Source: Stenotrophomonas maltophilia D457 (lineage in GTDB: Bacteria > Pseudomonadota > Gammaproteobacteria > Xanthomonadales > Xanthomonadaceae). Taken from it: 64,000 nt of DNA. The notes below the pieces were generated by a model. It was not told the origin of the DNA and searched no databases. It worked only from the letters and a program-made list of their open reading frames with translations. Location of the stretch: positions 2,141,001 to 2,205,000 of the forward strand of contig NC_017671.1 of NCBI RefSeq assembly GCF_000284595.1. The letters are read 5' to 3'. How positions within the stretch are numbered: position 1 is the first letter of the stretch; each line of letters starts with the position of its first letter. The position numbers and the translations under genes are program-made. Of this stretch, positions 1 to 10,192 are shown in pieces.

Positions 1-1455
1 TTCGCTGCCCTGCGCCAGGCGCAGGTGTCGGTGGTGATGATCTCGCAGGGTTCGTCGGAACATTCGATCTGCTGCGTGGTGCGCGCCGCCGAAGCTGCAC
101 GTGGCCGCGAGGCGCTGCTGCATGCGTTTGCGCATGAGCTGTCGGTGGGCCAGGTGCAGCGCGTGCAGGTCAGCGAGGGCGTCAGCGTTCTGGCGGCGGT
201 GGGCGACGGCATGGCCGGTCAACCCGGCGTGGCGGCACGCCTGTTCGAGGCGCTGGGCCGCGCACAGGTGAACATCCTGGCAATCGCGCAGGGCTCGTCC
301 GAGCGCAACATTTCGGTGGCGGTGGACAGTGCTGATGCCACCCGCGCCCTGCGCGCCGCGCATGCCGGCTTCTGGCTGTCGCCGCAGACCTTCGCGGTGG
401 GTGTGATCGGGCCTGGCAACGTCGGTGCCGCGCTGCTGGACCAGCTGCTGGCCGCGCGCCCGCAGTTGCTGGCCAAGGCCAATGTCGACCTGCGCCTGCG
501 CGCACTGGCCTCGCGTTCGCGCATGCGGCTGGATGCGGATGGGCTGCATGCCGACTGGCGCGAAGCCCTTCAGCAGGCGGGTGAGCCCAGCGATCTGGAT
601 CGCTTCACCGAACACCTGCTGGCCGCGCACCTGCCGCATGCGGTGGTGATCGACTGCAGTGGCAGTGCCGAGGTGGCCGAGCGCTATGAGGGCTGGCTGG
701 CAGCCGGCATCCACGTGGTCACACCGAACAAACAGGCCGGCGCCGGGCCGCTGCCGCGCTACCAGCGCATCCGCGCCGCGGCGGCGGCCAGTGGTGCGCG
801 TTTCCGCTACGAGGCCACGGTGGGCGCGGGCCTGCCGGTGATCACCACGCTGCGTGACCTGGTCGATACCGGTGACGAGGTACTGGCCATCGAAGGCATC
901 TTCTCCGGCACGCTGGCCTGGCTGTTCAACCGCTTCGATGGCAGCCAGCCGTTCTCGCAGCTGGTCGCGCAGGCGCGGTCGATGGGCTACACCGAGCCGG
1001 ACCCGCGTGACGATCTTTCGGGCGTGGACGTGGCGCGCAAGCTGGTGATCCTGGCCCGCGAAGCCGGCCACGCGCTCAGTCTTGAGCAGGTGGAAGTGGA
1101 AAGCCTGGTGCCGGCGCTGCTGCGCGAGGGCAGCGTGGATGACTTCATGGCGCGGCTGGGCGAGTCCGACGCCAGCCTGCTGCAACGCCTGCAGGATGCG
1201 CGGGCGCGTGGCGCGGTGCTGCGCTATGTGGCACGGCTGGGTGCCGACGGCGCCTCGGTGGGGCTGCAGGAACTGCCGGCCGATCATGCCTTCGCCAACC
1301 TGCGGCTGACCGACAACGTGGTGCAGTTCCGCACCCGTCGCTACTGCGACAACCCGTTGGTGGTGCAGGGGCCGGGTGCGGGTCCGGAGGTGACGGCAGC
1401 GGGTGTGTTCGCGGACCTGCTGCGGGTCGCCGCCGGTGAAGGAGCGCGGCTGTGA
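1..1455 (+). CDS. thrA: Bifunctional aspartokinase/homoserine dehydrogenase, 3' part
   Basis: The gene enters the window already open and 484 residues are visible. The first ~125 residues hold the tandem ACT (amino-acid-binding) modules of the aspartokinase half, with two copies of an S-S-E-x-x-I-S/C-type motif. A Rossmann motif (VIGPGNVG) at about residue 135 starts the homoserine dehydrogenase half, followed by GAGLP, FSGTL and a [12 protein letters not shown]...ARK stretch that carries the catalytic lysine region of this family. The kinase catalytic domain lies upstream of the window. It makes homoserine from aspartate in threonine and methionine synthesis. Its TGA overlaps the GTG of thrB (GTGA), so the two are translationally coupled. 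Confidence 0.95.
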   Translation, partial: FAALRQAQVSVVMISQGSSEHSICCVVRAAEAARGREALLHAFAHELSVGQVQRVQVSEGVSVLAAVGDGMAGQPGVAARLFEALGRAQVNILAIAQGSSERNISVAVDSADATRALRAAHAGFWLSPQTFAVGVIGPGNVGAALLDQLLAARPQLLAKANVDLRLRALASRSRMRLDADGLHADWREALQQAGEPSDLDRFTEHLLAAHLPHAVVIDCSGSAEVAERYEGWLAAGIHVVTPNKQAGAGPLPRYQRIRAAAAASGARFRYEATVGAGLPVITTLRDLVDTGDEVLAIEGIFSGTLAWLFNRFDGSQPFSQLVAQARSMGYTEPDPRDDLSGVDVARKLVILAREAGHALSLEQVEVESLVPALLREGSVDDFMARLGESDASLLQRLQDARARGAVLRYVARLGADGASVGLQELPADHAFANLRLTDNVVQFRTRRYCDNPLVVQGPGAGPEVTAAGVFADLLRVAAGEGARL

Positions 1456-2366
1456 TCGCACGTGCGTTCGCGCCTGCCTCGGTGGCCAACGTGGCAGTGG
1501 GCTTCGACATTCTCGGCCATGCCATTGCCGGTATCGGCGATACCGTGAGCGTGCGCCGCATCGACGAGCCGGTGGTGCGGATCGATGCGATCCGTGGCAG
1601 TGCCGTCGCGCTGCCACTGGACGCCGCCGGCAACACCGCCGGGGCTGCGCTGATGTCGCTGCGCGAAGGCCTGGGCCTGGATTTCGGCTTCGCGGTCGAG
1701 ATCGACAAGGGCATCCCGTTCGGTTCCGGCATGGGCGGTTCGGCAGCGTCGAGTGTCGCGGCGCTGGTCGCCGCCAATGCGCTGCTGCAGGCCCCGTTGC
1801 CGCGCGAAGCGCTGTACCCCTACGCGCTGGACGGTGAGGCGGTGGCCAGTGGTGGCCGTCACGGTGACAACGTCGGCCCGCTGCTGCTGGGTGGCCTGGC
1901 GCTGTGCACGGCCGATCGCCTGTTGCCGGTCCCGGTGCCTGCCAGCTGGCACAGCCTGCTGGTGCATCCGCACGCGGTGCTGGAAACGCGCCGTGCCCGC
2001 CAGGCCCTGCAGGGCAGCTATGCGCTGGGCGAGTTCGTGGCCCAGAGCGCGAACCTCGCGCTGGTGCTCAGTGGTTGCCATCGCAGTGATGCGACGCTGG
2101 TACGCGCGGGACTGCGCGACGTGCTGGTCGAACCGCGACGGGCCGGATTGATTGCCGGCTTCGAGGCCGCCCGTGATGCAGCGCTGTCGGCCCATGCAAT
2201 GGGCGCGGGCATCTCCGGTGCCGGACCCAGTGTGTTCGCCTGGTTCGAGGATGCCGACCAGGCCCGTGCCGCCGTGGCGCCGGTGCAGGCAGCGTTCGCT
2301 GCGGCCGGCTTCGACAGTGACGCCTGGGTATCGCCGCTGGATGCGCCGGGAGCCCGGCTGTGCTGA
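1452..2366 (+). CDS. thrB: Homoserine kinase
   Basis: A 304-residue GHMP-superfamily kinase that phosphorylates homoserine to O-phosphohomoserine in threonine synthesis. The GHMP phosphate-binding motif [14 protein letters not shown] lies at residues 88-101, and the C-terminal [10 protein letters not shown] motif is also present. It starts on GTG within the stop codon of thrA. The order thrA-thrB-thrC on one strand is the classical threonine operon. Length is normal for the family. Confidence 0.95.
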   Translation: MIARAFAPASVANVAVGFDILGHAIAGIGDTVSVRRIDEPVVRIDAIRGSAVALPLDAAGNTAGAALMSLREGLGLDFGFAVEIDKGIPFGSGMGGSAASSVAALVAANALLQAPLPREALYPYALDGEAVASGGRHGDNVGPLLLGGLALCTADRLLPVPVPASWHSLLVHPHAVLETRRARQALQGSYALGEFVAQSANLALVLSGCHRSDATLVRAGLRDVLVEPRRAGLIAGFEAARDAALSAHAMGAGISGAGPSVFAWFEDADQARAAVAPVQAAFAAAGFDSDAWVSPLDAPGARLC

Positions 2367-2395
2367 ATCCTTCCCCTTCTCTGGAAACCGATCCC

Positions 2396-3682
2396 ATGCA
2401 ATTTGTTTCGACCCGCGGCCAGTCTCCCGCCGTTGGCCTCAGCGCGGCGATCGCCGCCGGATTGGCGCCCGATGGCGGGCTGTATGTTCCCGCGCGTCTG
2501 CCGGCCGCGCGCGAGCTGCAGGCCGGGGCGACCCTGGCCGATACCGCCGCCGATCTGCTGGCACCGTTGTTTGCGGGCGATGCACTCGAGACTGCGCTTC
2601 CGGCGATCTGCCGCGAAGCGTTCGACTTCCCGGTGCCGCTGCGTGCACTCGGCGAGGGTGACCACGTGCTGGAGCTGTTCCATGGGCCGACGGCGGCATT
2701 CAAGGATATCGGCGCGCGCTTCCTGGCCGGTACGCTGTCGCGCCTGCAGGGCGGCGAGGATCGCGATCTGACGATCGTCGTCGCCACGTCCGGCGATACG
2801 GGTGCCGCCGTTGCGGCGGCCTTCCATCGCCAGCCGGGCGTGCGCGTGGTGGTGCTGTATCCGGAGGGTCGCGTGTCTCCGCGCCAGGCGCATCAGCTCG
2901 GTTGTTTCGGCGACAACATCCAGGCCCTGCGCGTGACGGGCGCATTCGACGATTGCCAGGCGATGGTCAAGCAGGCGCTGGCCGACCGCGAACTGCAGGC
3001 GCAGGTGCCGGTGAGCTCGGCCAACAGCATCAGCCTGGGCCGACTGCTGCCGCAGATGAGCTACTACGCGCATGCAGCGTTGACCCACTACGCCGCGCAT
3101 CGTCGCCGGCTCAACCTGGTGGTGCCGACCGGCAATCTGGGCAACGCGATGGCGGCCGTGCTGGCGCGCGCGCTGGGCGTGCCGATCGGCCAGATCGTGC
3201 TGGCCACCAATGCCAATGCCGTGCTGCCGGCGTACTTCAATGGTGGCGACTACCAGCCGCAGGCCAGTGTGGCGACGGTGGCCAATGCAATGGACGTGGG
3301 TGCGCCGAGCAACTTCGAGCGACTGCGCTGGCTCTACCACGGCGACGACGCAGAGCTGCGTGCAGCTTTCCGCGCGTTCGCGGTGGATGACGTGACCATC
3401 CGCGCGACGATTGCCGCAGCGCATGCCAGCGGCGGCGAGCAGTTCTGCCCGCACACGGCGACGGCGGTGAAGGTGCTGCAGGATCTGCGCGCGCGCGGTG
3501 CCAAGGGCGACTGGGCGGCGGTGGCTACGGCGCATCCAGCCAAGTTCGAGGCTGTGGTCGAGCCGCTGATCGGCGAAACGGTGGCGGTGCCACCTGCGCT
3601 GGATGCCTTGCTGCAGCGACCAGCGCACGCCGAACCATTGGCGGCAGATTACGCGGCCTTGCGCGAGGTGTTGCTGCGTTGA
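2396..3682 (+). CDS. thrC: Threonine synthase
   Basis: A 428-residue PLP enzyme that converts O-phosphohomoserine to threonine. The PLP lysine is K103 in HGPTAAFKD, and later TSGDTGAAVAAAF and PTGNLGNAMAA match the phosphate-binding loops of the family. I place the start at ATG 2396 (MQFVSTRG), which matches the normal threonine synthase N-terminus and has a GGAAA element upstream. A GTG at 2360 in the same frame would add 12 unconserved residues overlapping thrB. It is the last gene of the operon; a SMAG repeat pair follows. Confidence 0.95.
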   Translation: MQFVSTRGQSPAVGLSAAIAAGLAPDGGLYVPARLPAARELQAGATLADTAADLLAPLFAGDALETALPAICREAFDFPVPLRALGEGDHVLELFHGPTAAFKDIGARFLAGTLSRLQGGEDRDLTIVVATSGDTGAAVAAAFHRQPGVRVVVLYPEGRVSPRQAHQLGCFGDNIQALRVTGAFDDCQAMVKQALADRELQAQVPVSSANSISLGRLLPQMSYYAHAALTHYAAHRRRLNLVVPTGNLGNAMAAVLARALGVPIGQIVLATNANAVLPAYFNGGDYQPQASVATVANAMDVGAPSNFERLRWLYHGDDAELRAAFRAFAVDDVTIRATIAAAHASGGEQFCPHTATAVKVLQDLRARGAKGDWAAVATAHPAKFEAVVEPLIGETVAVPPALDALLQRPAHAEPLAADYAALREVLLR

Positions 3683-3697
3683 TCGCAGATGGAGGCG

Positions 3698-3765
3698 GTT
3701 GCCGGCCAGCGGCTGGCACTACCCGTGTTGCATCCGTCCGGTAGTGCCGGCCGCTGGCCGGCAAC
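3698..3765. repeat. SMAG repeat pair between thrC and the FNR-type gene
   Basis: Two copies of the GTAGTGCCGGCC...GGCCGGCA palindrome in opposite orientation: 3698-3722 (reverse, one mismatch) and 3741-3765 (forward). Each can fold alone and the pair can form a longer hairpin. They fill the convergent junction between thrC and the FNR-type regulator, so they may stop transcription from both sides (inference). Confidence 0.85.
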
Positions 3766-3784
3766 CCAACCAACCGCGATACGG

Positions 3785-4537
3785 TCAGATCAACCCTTCA
3801 CCGGCCAGCGTGCGCAGACCATCCTCGTCGAGGATCTCCACCACGTTCAGGTGGGGCAGGGCGATCAGCCCCTGCTGGCGCAGCTTGGTGAAGGTACGGC
3901 TGACCGTTTCCATGGTCAGGCCCAGATGGTCGGCGATATCGCCGCGGCCCATCGGCAGCGACACGCGCAGGCCGTCGCCCCCCAGCTTGGCCTCGCGCGC
4001 GGCCAGGCGCAGCAGGAAATCGGCCAGCTTCTCGGCCGGCTGCAGGCGTGCCAGCGCCAGCGCAGCATCCTGTGCGGCATCCAGTTCCTGGCAGGCGCGC
4101 TGCAGCAGCTTGCGCTCCAGGTGCGGGAAGCGGCTGCGCAGGGCCTTCATCTGTGGCAGCGCGACACGGCACACGCGGCTGTCGGCGATGGCCTCGATGT
4201 CGTAGCGATGGTGGTCGCTGCCGCTCAGGCCCAGGTAGTCGCCGGGCAGCACGAAACCGTTGATCTGGCGCCGGCCGTCGGCCAGGGTGCGCACCAGGCG
4301 CAGTGCGCCGGCGGTCAATGTATAGACATGGTCGCGCTCTTCGCCGGTGCGGGCCAGCGTGCTGCCCATGCTGACCTGCTGCGAGACGGTGACCTGTTCC
4401 AGCGCCTGCACTTCGTCTGGCGACAGCGCCGAGCACACCGCAAGGTGCCGAACCGAGCAGTGCAGGCAGTCCAGCGTGGTGCAGGACGGCGAGGCGGGAT
4501 CGTTGGTGGCGGGCGGAGCGCCGGAAGGCCGTGACAT
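3785..4537 (-). CDS. fnr: FNR/ANR-type Crp-family oxygen-responsive regulator
   Basis: A 250-residue Crp/Fnr regulator with an N-terminal cysteine cluster (C19, C24, C27, C35), a cyclic-nucleotide-type beta barrel and a C-terminal winged helix. C123 sits where E. coli FNR has its central C122. The recognition helix reads [12 protein letters not shown], with the E-x-x-S-R signature that reads TTGAT half-sites in FNR proteins. Together these point to a 4Fe-4S oxygen sensor controlling anaerobic or microaerobic genes. The spacing from C27 to C35 is longer than in E. coli FNR. The gene is divergent from hisS. It is not the Clp-type regulator of xanthomonads, which lacks these cysteines. Confidence 0.82.
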   Translation of the reverse strand: MSRPSGAPPATNDPASPSCTTLDCLHCSVRHLAVCSALSPDEVQALEQVTVSQQVSMGSTLARTGEERDHVYTLTAGALRLVRTLADGRRQINGFVLPGDYLGLSGSDHHRYDIEAIADSRVCRVALPQMKALRSRFPHLERKLLQRACQELDAAQDAALALARLQPAEKLADFLLRLAAREAKLGGDGLRVSLPMGRGDIADHLGLTMETVSRTFTKLRQQGLIALPHLNVVEILDEDGLRTLAGEGLI

Positions 4538-4664
4538 GTTGCGGGGGGCGTATCGCGGGCGGGGAGGGCCTTATGATACTTCAAGCGGCCGTTCGACCCT
4601 GCCGGAGGCGGGGGCGCTAGAATGTCGCCCCCTCCCACGTCCCGTTCCAGCAGGAGTTCCGCCC

Positions 4665-6062
4665 GTGATCAAGCCCCGTACCCCGCCCGGCACCCTTGAG
4701 CTGCTGCCGCGCGAGCAGATTGCGTTCCAGCGCATGCTGGACGTCATCCGCCGCAACTACGAGCGCTTCGGGTTCCTGCCGGTGGAGACGCCGGTGTTCG
4801 AGCTGTCCGACGTGCTGCTGACCAAGTCCGGTGGTGAGACCGAGCGCCAGGTGTATTTCGTGCAGTCCACCGGCGCGCTGGCCAACGCGGCCGAGTCGGG
4901 CGACCGTTCGCTGCCGGAAATGGCGCTGCGCTTCGACCTGACCGTGCCGCTGGCACGCTACGTGGCCGAGCACGAACACGAACTGACCTTCCCGTTCCGC
5001 CGTTACCAGATGCAGCGCGTGTACCGCGGCGAGCGTGCCCAGCGCGGTCGTTTCCGCGAGTTCTACCAGTGCGACATCGACGTGATCGGCAAGGACAGCC
5101 TGAGCGTGCGGTACGACGCTGAAGTGCTGGCGGTCATCCATGCGGTGTTCTCGGAACTGCGCATCGGTGACTTCAGCATCCAGCTGAACAACCGCAAGCT
5201 GATGCGCGGCTTCTTCGAGAGCCTGGGCGTGGCTGAAGGCGAGCGCCAGCTGGCGGTGCTGCGCGAAGTGGACAAGCTGGACAAGCGTGGCGCCGATTAC
5301 GTTCGCGAGACGCTGGTGGGCGAGGGCTTCAACATCCCGGCAGAACAGGTCGAGAAGATCCTGGCCTTCGTCGCTGTGCGTTCGCAGGGCCATGCCGATG
5401 CGCTGGCGCAGCTGGCCACGCTGGAAGCCGACGCCGGTTCTTCGGAGATCCTGCGTAGCGGCGTCGCCGAACTGCGCGAAGTGCTGCAGCTGGTGCAGGC
5501 GCTGGGCGTGCCGGAAACCGCATACTGCCTGAACTTCTCCATTGCGCGCGGCCTGGACTATTACACCGGCACCGTCTACGAGACCACGCTGACCGACCAC
5601 CCGCAGATCGGCTCGATCTGTTCGGGCGGCCGTTACGAAGACCTGGCCAGCCACTACAGCAAGTCGAAGCTGCCGGGCGTGGGTATCTCCATCGGCCTGT
5701 CGCGCCTGTTCTGGCAGCTGCGCGAGGCGGGCCTGATCGACGGCATCGAAGCCAGCAGCGTGCAGGCGCTGGTGGCGCTGATGGACGAGCAGGGCATGCC
5801 GCAGTCGCTGGACATCGCGCGCCGCCTGCGCGCCGGTGGCATCAATACCGAAGTGCAGATGGAGCCGAAGAAGATCGGCAAGCAGTTCCAGTACGCGGCC
5901 AAGGCCGGCATCCGCTTCGTGGTGCTGGCCGGTGAAGACGAGCTCGCGCGCGGCGTGGTGGCGGTGAAGGACCTGCTGCGTGAACAGCAGTTCGAAGTGT
6001 CGCGCGACGAGCTGGCCAGCACCCTGCTGGTGGAGCTGGAGCAGTCCAGGGCGATGGTGTGA
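4665..6062 (+). CDS. hisS: Histidyl-tRNA synthetase
   Basis: A 465-residue class II aminoacyl-tRNA synthetase charging tRNA-His. Class II motif 2 spans residues 110-140 ([14 protein letters not shown]...), the histidine-binding loop [10 protein letters not shown] is at 294-303, and motif 3 ([12 protein letters not shown]) at 338-349; the C-terminal ~90 residues are the anticodon-binding domain. The start is GTG 4665, with AGGAG about 9 nt upstream. The reading frame is open further upstream, but that extension would run through the divergent promoter region and is not conserved in character. A TAGAAT hexamer at 4618-4623 is a plausible -10 element. Confidence 0.94.
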   Translation: MIKPRTPPGTLELLPREQIAFQRMLDVIRRNYERFGFLPVETPVFELSDVLLTKSGGETERQVYFVQSTGALANAAESGDRSLPEMALRFDLTVPLARYVAEHEHELTFPFRRYQMQRVYRGERAQRGRFREFYQCDIDVIGKDSLSVRYDAEVLAVIHAVFSELRIGDFSIQLNNRKLMRGFFESLGVAEGERQLAVLREVDKLDKRGADYVRETLVGEGFNIPAEQVEKILAFVAVRSQGHADALAQLATLEADAGSSEILRSGVAELREVLQLVQALGVPETAYCLNFSIARGLDYYTGTVYETTLTDHPQIGSICSGGRYEDLASHYSKSKLPGVGISIGLSRLFWQLREAGLIDGIEASSVQALVALMDEQGMPQSLDIARRLRAGGINTEVQMEPKKIGKQFQYAAKAGIRFVVLAGEDELARGVVAVKDLLREQQFEVSRDELASTLLVELEQSRAMV

Positions 6063-6355
6063 AGCCGGCCGTCGCAGGGGTACTCACCGTGCTCCTGTTG
6101 GCGGGCTGCCAGAGTGACCCGGTGCTGCGCAGTGATCGGCTGGGCCCGGCGCAGTACCGGCTGCAGGTTGATCGCTGTCACGTGATCGACCGCGCGCAGC
6201 TTGAGGGCGACCTGCGGGCCCTGGCCTCGCGGACGTGCCCGGCGGGTGCAGGGGCGTTGCAGAACATCCAGTCCCTGCCGAGCCGGCAGGGCAGCCTGTT
6301 CGGGGAGTGCCTGCGGCGCGGGACGCTGCAGGCGGAGGTGCGTTGCCTGCCCTGA
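6059..6355 (+). CDS. Small predicted lipoprotein
   Basis: A 98-residue protein that starts on GTG inside the hisS stop codon (GTGA overlap). The N-terminus [17 protein letters not shown] is a lipoprotein signal peptide with lipobox LLAGC, so the mature protein would be acylated and periplasm-facing. The mature part contains further cysteines in VDRCHV, RTCPAG, GECLRR and VRCLP, so disulfides are likely. I do not recognise the family. The coupling to hisS suggests cotranscription only, not a related function. A terminator hairpin follows at 6383. Confidence 0.7.
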   Translation: MKPAVAGVLTVLLLAGCQSDPVLRSDRLGPAQYRLQVDRCHVIDRAQLEGDLRALASRTCPAGAGALQNIQSLPSRQGSLFGECLRRGTLQAEVRCLP

Positions 6356-6382
6356 GTCGAGCCAGGTTGTTGATTTGAAAGA

Positions 6383-6410
6383 AGAACGCCCGCCCTTTGG
6401 TGGGCGTTCT
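6383..6410 (+). terminator. Hairpin terminator after hisS unit
   Basis: The 12-bp stem AGAACGCCCGCC (6383-6394) pairs with its complement (6399-6410) around a CTTT loop, with one G-T pair. It lies just after the small lipoprotein gene and before the his operon promoter. The downstream tract is only weakly T-rich. Confidence 0.7.
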
Positions 6411-6431
6411 GCATTTCCGGCATCCGGTCCA

Positions 6432-6472
6432 GGGGTCAGATCCGTTTTCCTTTGGAAAACGGATCTGACCCC
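6432..6472. repeat. GGGGTCAGATCC long perfect hairpin, copy 1
   Basis: The stem GGGGTCAGATCCGTTTTCC (6432-6450) pairs perfectly over 19 bp with 6454-6472 around a 3-nt loop. Near-identical copies lie at 29431-29471 and, shorter, at 18889-18923, always between genes. It may act as a second terminator here or be a dispersed palindromic repeat. Confidence 0.85.
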
Positions 6473-6486
6473 CATGAGGCTCCGAT

Positions 6487-6535
6487 TTGACGCACTGCGC
6501 AAGAATGCGCTAATGTACTAACGCGCTATTACATT
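6487..6535 (+). promoter_or_regulatory. Candidate his operon promoter with overlapping palindromic operator
   Basis: TTGACG (6487-6492) and TAATGT (6511-6516) are spaced 18 bp apart and could be -35 and -10 elements. Positions 6512-6535 form a 24-bp palindrome, with outer arms AATGTA/TACATT, centre CGCG and 20 of 24 positions symmetric. It covers the -10 and the start region and ends just before the first ATG of the TrpR-like gene. The GTACTA half-site resembles the core of E. coli TrpR operators. Autorepression by the adjacent YerC/YecD protein is inference. Confidence 0.55.
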
Positions 6536-6536
6536 G

Positions 6537-6863
6537 ATGCATGGACCCGACCCCGTGAAAGCCCGCCCCGAGATTGCCGCCAAAGACCCGAAGGCCGACC
6601 TGGAAGCCCTGGCCCGGGCCTTTGCCGCGCTGCGCGAGCCGGAGCAGGTCGAGGCATTCCTGCGCGACCTGTGCACCCCGGCCGAGCTGGAGGCCATGGC
6701 CGACCGCTGGAAGGTGGTGCCGCTGCTGCAGCAGGGCGTGCCGTACCGCGAGATCCACGAGCGCACGGGCGTCAGCGTGACCACCACCGGACGGGTGGCA
6801 CGCACGCTCGAGCATGGCCATCGAGGCTATGCCGCCGCCATCGACCGCCTTGCTTCGCGCTGA
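6537..6863 (+). CDS. YerC/YecD-family TrpR-like regulator heading the his operon
   Basis: A 108-residue all-helical TrpR-superfamily protein. The region from about residue 40 to the end ([42 protein letters not shown]) is the conserved YerC/YecD DNA-binding core with a helix-turn-helix. ATG 6537 is used here; GTG 6555 (giving MKARPE...) is an equally plausible start and neither has a clear Shine-Dalgarno sequence. It lies 34 bp before hisG in the same direction. TrpR-family proteins have been proposed as histidine-biosynthesis repressors in other bacteria, and the palindrome directly upstream supports local control. The effector is unknown; histidine is a guess. Confidence 0.8.
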   Translation: MHGPDPVKARPEIAAKDPKADLEALARAFAALREPEQVEAFLRDLCTPAELEAMADRWKVVPLLQQGVPYREIHERTGVSVTTTGRVARTLEHGHRGYAAAIDRLASR

Positions 6864-6897
6864 TCCGCGCCCCGTTCCGAACTTCGAGACCTCCCCC

Positions 6898-7809
6898 ATG
6901 AGTGCAACCCAGGCAGCGCCGGCACGAGACCGGCTGCGTATCGCCATCCAGAAGAGTGGCCGGCTGGCCGAGCCCGCCCGCAACCTGCTCAGCGCCTGTG
7001 GTCTGAGCTGGCGCGAAAGCCGCGACAAGCTGTTCTGCTACGGCGAATCGCTGCCGGTGGACCTGTTGCTGGTGCGCGACGACGACATCCCCGGCCTGAT
7101 CGCCGATGGCGTCTGCGACCTCGGCATCGTCGGTCGCAATGAACTGGACGAGCAGGCCGCGGCACGCCGCCAGATCGGCCTGCCGGACGCCTACCAGACG
7201 CTGCGCGGGCTGGGCTTCGGCCAGTGCCGGCTGATGCTGGCGGTGCCCGAGGAATGGCAGTGGCAGGGTCCGGCGCAGCTGGCCGGCACCCGCATCGCCA
7301 CCAGCTACCCGGCCATCCTCAAGCAGTGGCTGGCGGAGCAGGGCGTGGACGCGCAGGTGGTCGAGCTGTCCGGGTCGGTGGAAATCGCCCCGCGCCTGGG
7401 TACCGCCGACCTGATCTGCGATCTGGTCTCCAGCGGCGCCACGCTGCGTGCCAACCAGTTGACCCCGGTACACAACCTGCTCGACAGCGAGGCGGTGCTG
7501 GCTGGTGCGATGCGCGTGCCGGATGACGCACGTGCATCGCTGCGCGCGATGCTGCTGCGCCGCCTCGACGGCGTGGTGCAGCGCCAGGACCGCAAGCTGC
7601 TGATGTTCCGTGCCAGCGAAGATCGCGTCGACGCGCTGGCGCAGCTGCTGGCCGATGCCGAGCCGCTGGTGCGGCTGCCGGCCGATGGTGGCGCGCTGCG
7701 CCTGCAGACCATGTGCCCCGGCCCGCTGAGCTGGCAGCGCATGGAAGAACTCGAGCGCGCGGGCGCGCAGGGCCTGATGGTACTGAGCGTGGAGCGATCG
7801 CTGGCATGA
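6898..7809 (+). CDS. hisG: ATP phosphoribosyltransferase
   Basis: A 303-residue long-form HisG that joins ATP and PRPP in the first step of histidine synthesis. The N-terminal catalytic part starts [16 protein letters not shown], and the C-terminal regulatory ACT-like domain is present, so histidine feedback is expected. The start is ATG 6898 ([11 protein letters not shown]). The frame is open further upstream but that would overlap the TrpR-like gene. The stop overlaps the hisD start (ATGA). Confidence 0.93.
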   Translation: MSATQAAPARDRLRIAIQKSGRLAEPARNLLSACGLSWRESRDKLFCYGESLPVDLLLVRDDDIPGLIADGVCDLGIVGRNELDEQAAARRQIGLPDAYQTLRGLGFGQCRLMLAVPEEWQWQGPAQLAGTRIATSYPAILKQWLAEQGVDAQVVELSGSVEIAPRLGTADLICDLVSSGATLRANQLTPVHNLLDSEAVLAGAMRVPDDARASLRAMLLRRLDGVVQRQDRKLLMFRASEDRVDALAQLLADAEPLVRLPADGGALRLQTMCPGPLSWQRMEELERAGAQGLMVLSVERSLA

Positions 7810-9101
7810 ACCGTCTGATCTGGTCCCGACTTGATGAGGCCGCGCGCAGCGCGGCATTGACCCGCCCGGTGCAGGCCGTGGCGCAGCAGACCCGCGATGC
7901 CGTAGCGGCCCTGATCGCGCAGGTGCGTGCACAGGGCGACGATGCGCTGCGTGCGATTACGGCGCGTTTCGATGGCGTCGAGCTGGCCTCGTTTGAAGTT
8001 TCCGAAGCCGAATTCGCCGCTGCCGAAGCCGCCGTGCCCGCCGAACTGCGACAGGCGATGGTGGACGCCGCCGAACGCATTGCGCGCTTCCACGCCGCTG
8101 GCATGGGCAAAGGCTATGCAGTTGAAACCGCGCCGGGCGTGGTCTGCGAACGCATGCTGCGCCCGATCGGCCGGGTGGGCCTGTACGTACCGGCTGGCAG
8201 CGCGCCGTTGCCGTCCACCGCGTTGATGCTGGGCGTTCCGGCGCAGCTGGCCGGTTGCCCGCAGGTGGTGCTGTGCACCCCGCCGCGCGCCGACGGCAGT
8301 GCCGATCCGGCAGTGCTGGTAGCCGCCCGCCTGACCGGCGTGCAGCGCGTGTTCAAGCTGGGCGGCGCGCAGGCGATCGCGGCGATGGCCTATGGCACGG
8401 CCAGCATTCCGGCCTGCGACAAGCTGTTCGGGCCGGGCAACAGCTTCGTTACCGAAGCCAAGCAGCAGGTCGCACAGGACGGCGCCGCCGCCATCGACAT
8501 GCCTGCCGGTCCTTCGGAGGTGCTGGTGATTGCCGATGCTGGCGCCAATCCGGCGTTCGTCGCCGCCGACCTGCTGTCGCAGGCCGAGCACGGTCCGGAT
8601 TCTCAGGTGCTGCTGCTGACCGACGACGCCGTGATGCTGGCGGCGGTCGAAGCCGAGGTTGAGCGCCAGGTGGCCCTGCTGCCGCGCCAGCAGATCGCGC
8701 GCCAGGCACTGTCGGCATCGCGGCTGGTGCAGGTCGATGCGTTGGACGAGGCGTTCGCGATCAGCAACCGCTATGCACCAGAGCACCTGATCCTGGCCCT
8801 GCGTGATCCGCGCGCATGGCTGGACAAGGTGCAGGCGGCCGGCTCGGTGTTCCTGGGCGATTACACCCCCGAAGCACTGGGTGACTACTGCAGCGGCACC
8901 AACCACGTATTGCCCACCGCCGGTGCCGCGCGTGCCTACAGCGGCGTGAGCGTTGCCAGCTTCCAGAACCTGATCAGCGTGCAAAGCGCCAGCGCCGCCG
9001 GCCTGGCCGCGATCGGCGGCTGCGGGCGCATCATCGCCCGTGCCGAAGGCCTGGATGCGCACGAGCGTGCCGTTGCGTTGCGCATGGAGGTGGCGGCATG
9101 A
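7806..9101 (+). CDS. hisD: Histidinol dehydrogenase
   Basis: A 431-residue zinc enzyme oxidising histidinol to histidine in two NAD-linked steps. The signature [15 protein letters not shown] and the [10 protein letters not shown] segment with the zinc-binding Gln and His are present, as is SGTNHVLPT toward the C-terminus. The start ATG overlaps the hisG stop and its own stop overlaps hisC (ATGA in both cases), giving tight translational coupling. Confidence 0.95.
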   Translation: MNRLIWSRLDEAARSAALTRPVQAVAQQTRDAVAALIAQVRAQGDDALRAITARFDGVELASFEVSEAEFAAAEAAVPAELRQAMVDAAERIARFHAAGMGKGYAVETAPGVVCERMLRPIGRVGLYVPAGSAPLPSTALMLGVPAQLAGCPQVVLCTPPRADGSADPAVLVAARLTGVQRVFKLGGAQAIAAMAYGTASIPACDKLFGPGNSFVTEAKQQVAQDGAAAIDMPAGPSEVLVIADAGANPAFVAADLLSQAEHGPDSQVLLLTDDAVMLAAVEAEVERQVALLPRQQIARQALSASRLVQVDALDEAFAISNRYAPEHLILALRDPRAWLDKVQAAGSVFLGDYTPEALGDYCSGTNHVLPTAGAARAYSGVSVASFQNLISVQSASAAGLAAIGGCGRIIARAEGLDAHERAVALRMEVAA

Positions 9102-10192
9102 GCGCGGCGATCGATGAGGTGCTGGCACTGGTGCGCCCGGACCTGCAGGCCTTCGCCGGCTACAGCTCGGCACGCAGCGCGGCGGTGCAGGGCGAGGTCT
9201 GGTTGAATGCCAATGAGTCGGCCTGGGCCAATGCGGCCGATCCCGCAGGCAGCAGCCGGCGCTATCCGGAGCCGCAGCCGCTCGCGCTGCGCGAGGGACT
9301 GGCGGCGCTGTACGGCGTGACGCCACAGCAGCTGCTGATCGGTCGCGGCAGCGACGAAGCCATTGATCTGCTGGTGCGCGCGCTGTGCGTGCCGGGTCGC
9401 GATGGCGTGCTGGTCACGCCGCCGGTGTTTGGCATGTACGCCGTCTGCGCACGCCTGCAGGGTGCCGCCTTGATTGAAGTGCCGCTGGTGGACAGCGAGG
9501 ATGGACTGCGCACCGATCTGGATGCGGTGATCGACGCGGCCAAGGCGCAGGGTGCCAAGCTGGTGTTCCTGTGTGCGCCGTCGAACCCGGCCGGCAGTGA
9601 CATCGCCCTGGATGAGGTCGAGCGCGTGGCGGTTGCGCTGCGCGGGCAGGCGCTGGTCGTGGTGGACGAGGCCTATGTCGAGTATGCACAACGGCCGTCG
9701 GCGACCACGTTGCTGGCCGCGCACGCCAATCTGGCGGTGCTGCGCACGCTGTCGAAGGCGCACGCGCTCGCGGCCGCCCGCGTTGGCACGCTGATCGCTG
9801 CCCCGGAGCTGATTGCCCTGCTGCGTCGCTGCCAGGCGCCGTACCCGGTGCCGACGCCGTGCGCGGAACTGGCCGTGCAGGCACTGCAGCCGGCCGCGCT
9901 GGCGCGCACCGCCGAGCGCGTGACCACGGTGATCGCCGAGCGCGGGCGCCTGCGTGCAGCCCTGGCCGGCCTGCCCGGCGTGTGCCGGGTGTATGCCTCG
10001 GCCGGCAACTACCTGCTGGTCCGTTTCGCCGATCCCCAGTCCGCGTTCGATACGCTGCTGGCTGCGGGCGTGGTGGTGCGCGACCAGCGCGCTGCGCCGC
10101 AGCTGGGTGATGCGCTGCGCATCAGCATCGGCAGCCCCGAAGAGAATGACCGCGTGCTTGCGGCCCTGTCGGCGCGGAGGGCCGCAGCATGA
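9098..10192 (+). CDS. hisC: Histidinol-phosphate aminotransferase
   Basis: A 364-residue fold-type I PLP aminotransferase. The PLP lysine is K220 in [10 protein letters not shown], and [10 protein letters not shown] carries the conserved Asp and Tyr that contact the cofactor. It converts imidazole-acetol phosphate to histidinol phosphate. The position between hisD and hisB, with 4-bp overlaps on both sides, fixes the assignment against other aminotransferases of this family. Confidence 0.95.
   Translation: MSAAIDEVLALVRPDLQAFAGYSSARSAAVQGEVWLNANESAWANAADPAGSSRRYPEPQPLALREGLAALYGVTPQQLLIGRGSDEAIDLLVRALCVPGRDGVLVTPPVFGMYAVCARLQGAALIEVPLVDSEDGLRTDLDAVIDAAKAQGAKLVFLCAPSNPAGSDIALDEVERVAVALRGQALVVVDEAYVEYAQRPSATTLLAAHANLAVLRTLSKAHALAAARVGTLIAAPELIALLRRCQAPYPVPTPCAELAVQALQPAALARTAERVTTVIAERGRLRAALAGLPGVCRVYASAGNYLLVRFADPQSAFDTLLAAGVVVRDQRAAPQLGDALRISIGSPEENDRVLAALSARRAAA

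Noticed and set aside
4347..4664. Longer hisS frame starting 318 nt upstream
   Set aside because: It runs antisense through the FNR-type gene; the GTG at 4665 with AGGAG gives a normal-length enzyme.
6356..6536. Histidine leader peptide or attenuator before hisG
   Set aside because: No short frame with a run of His codons was found; the hairpins present are a terminator for the previous gene and a dispersed repeat.
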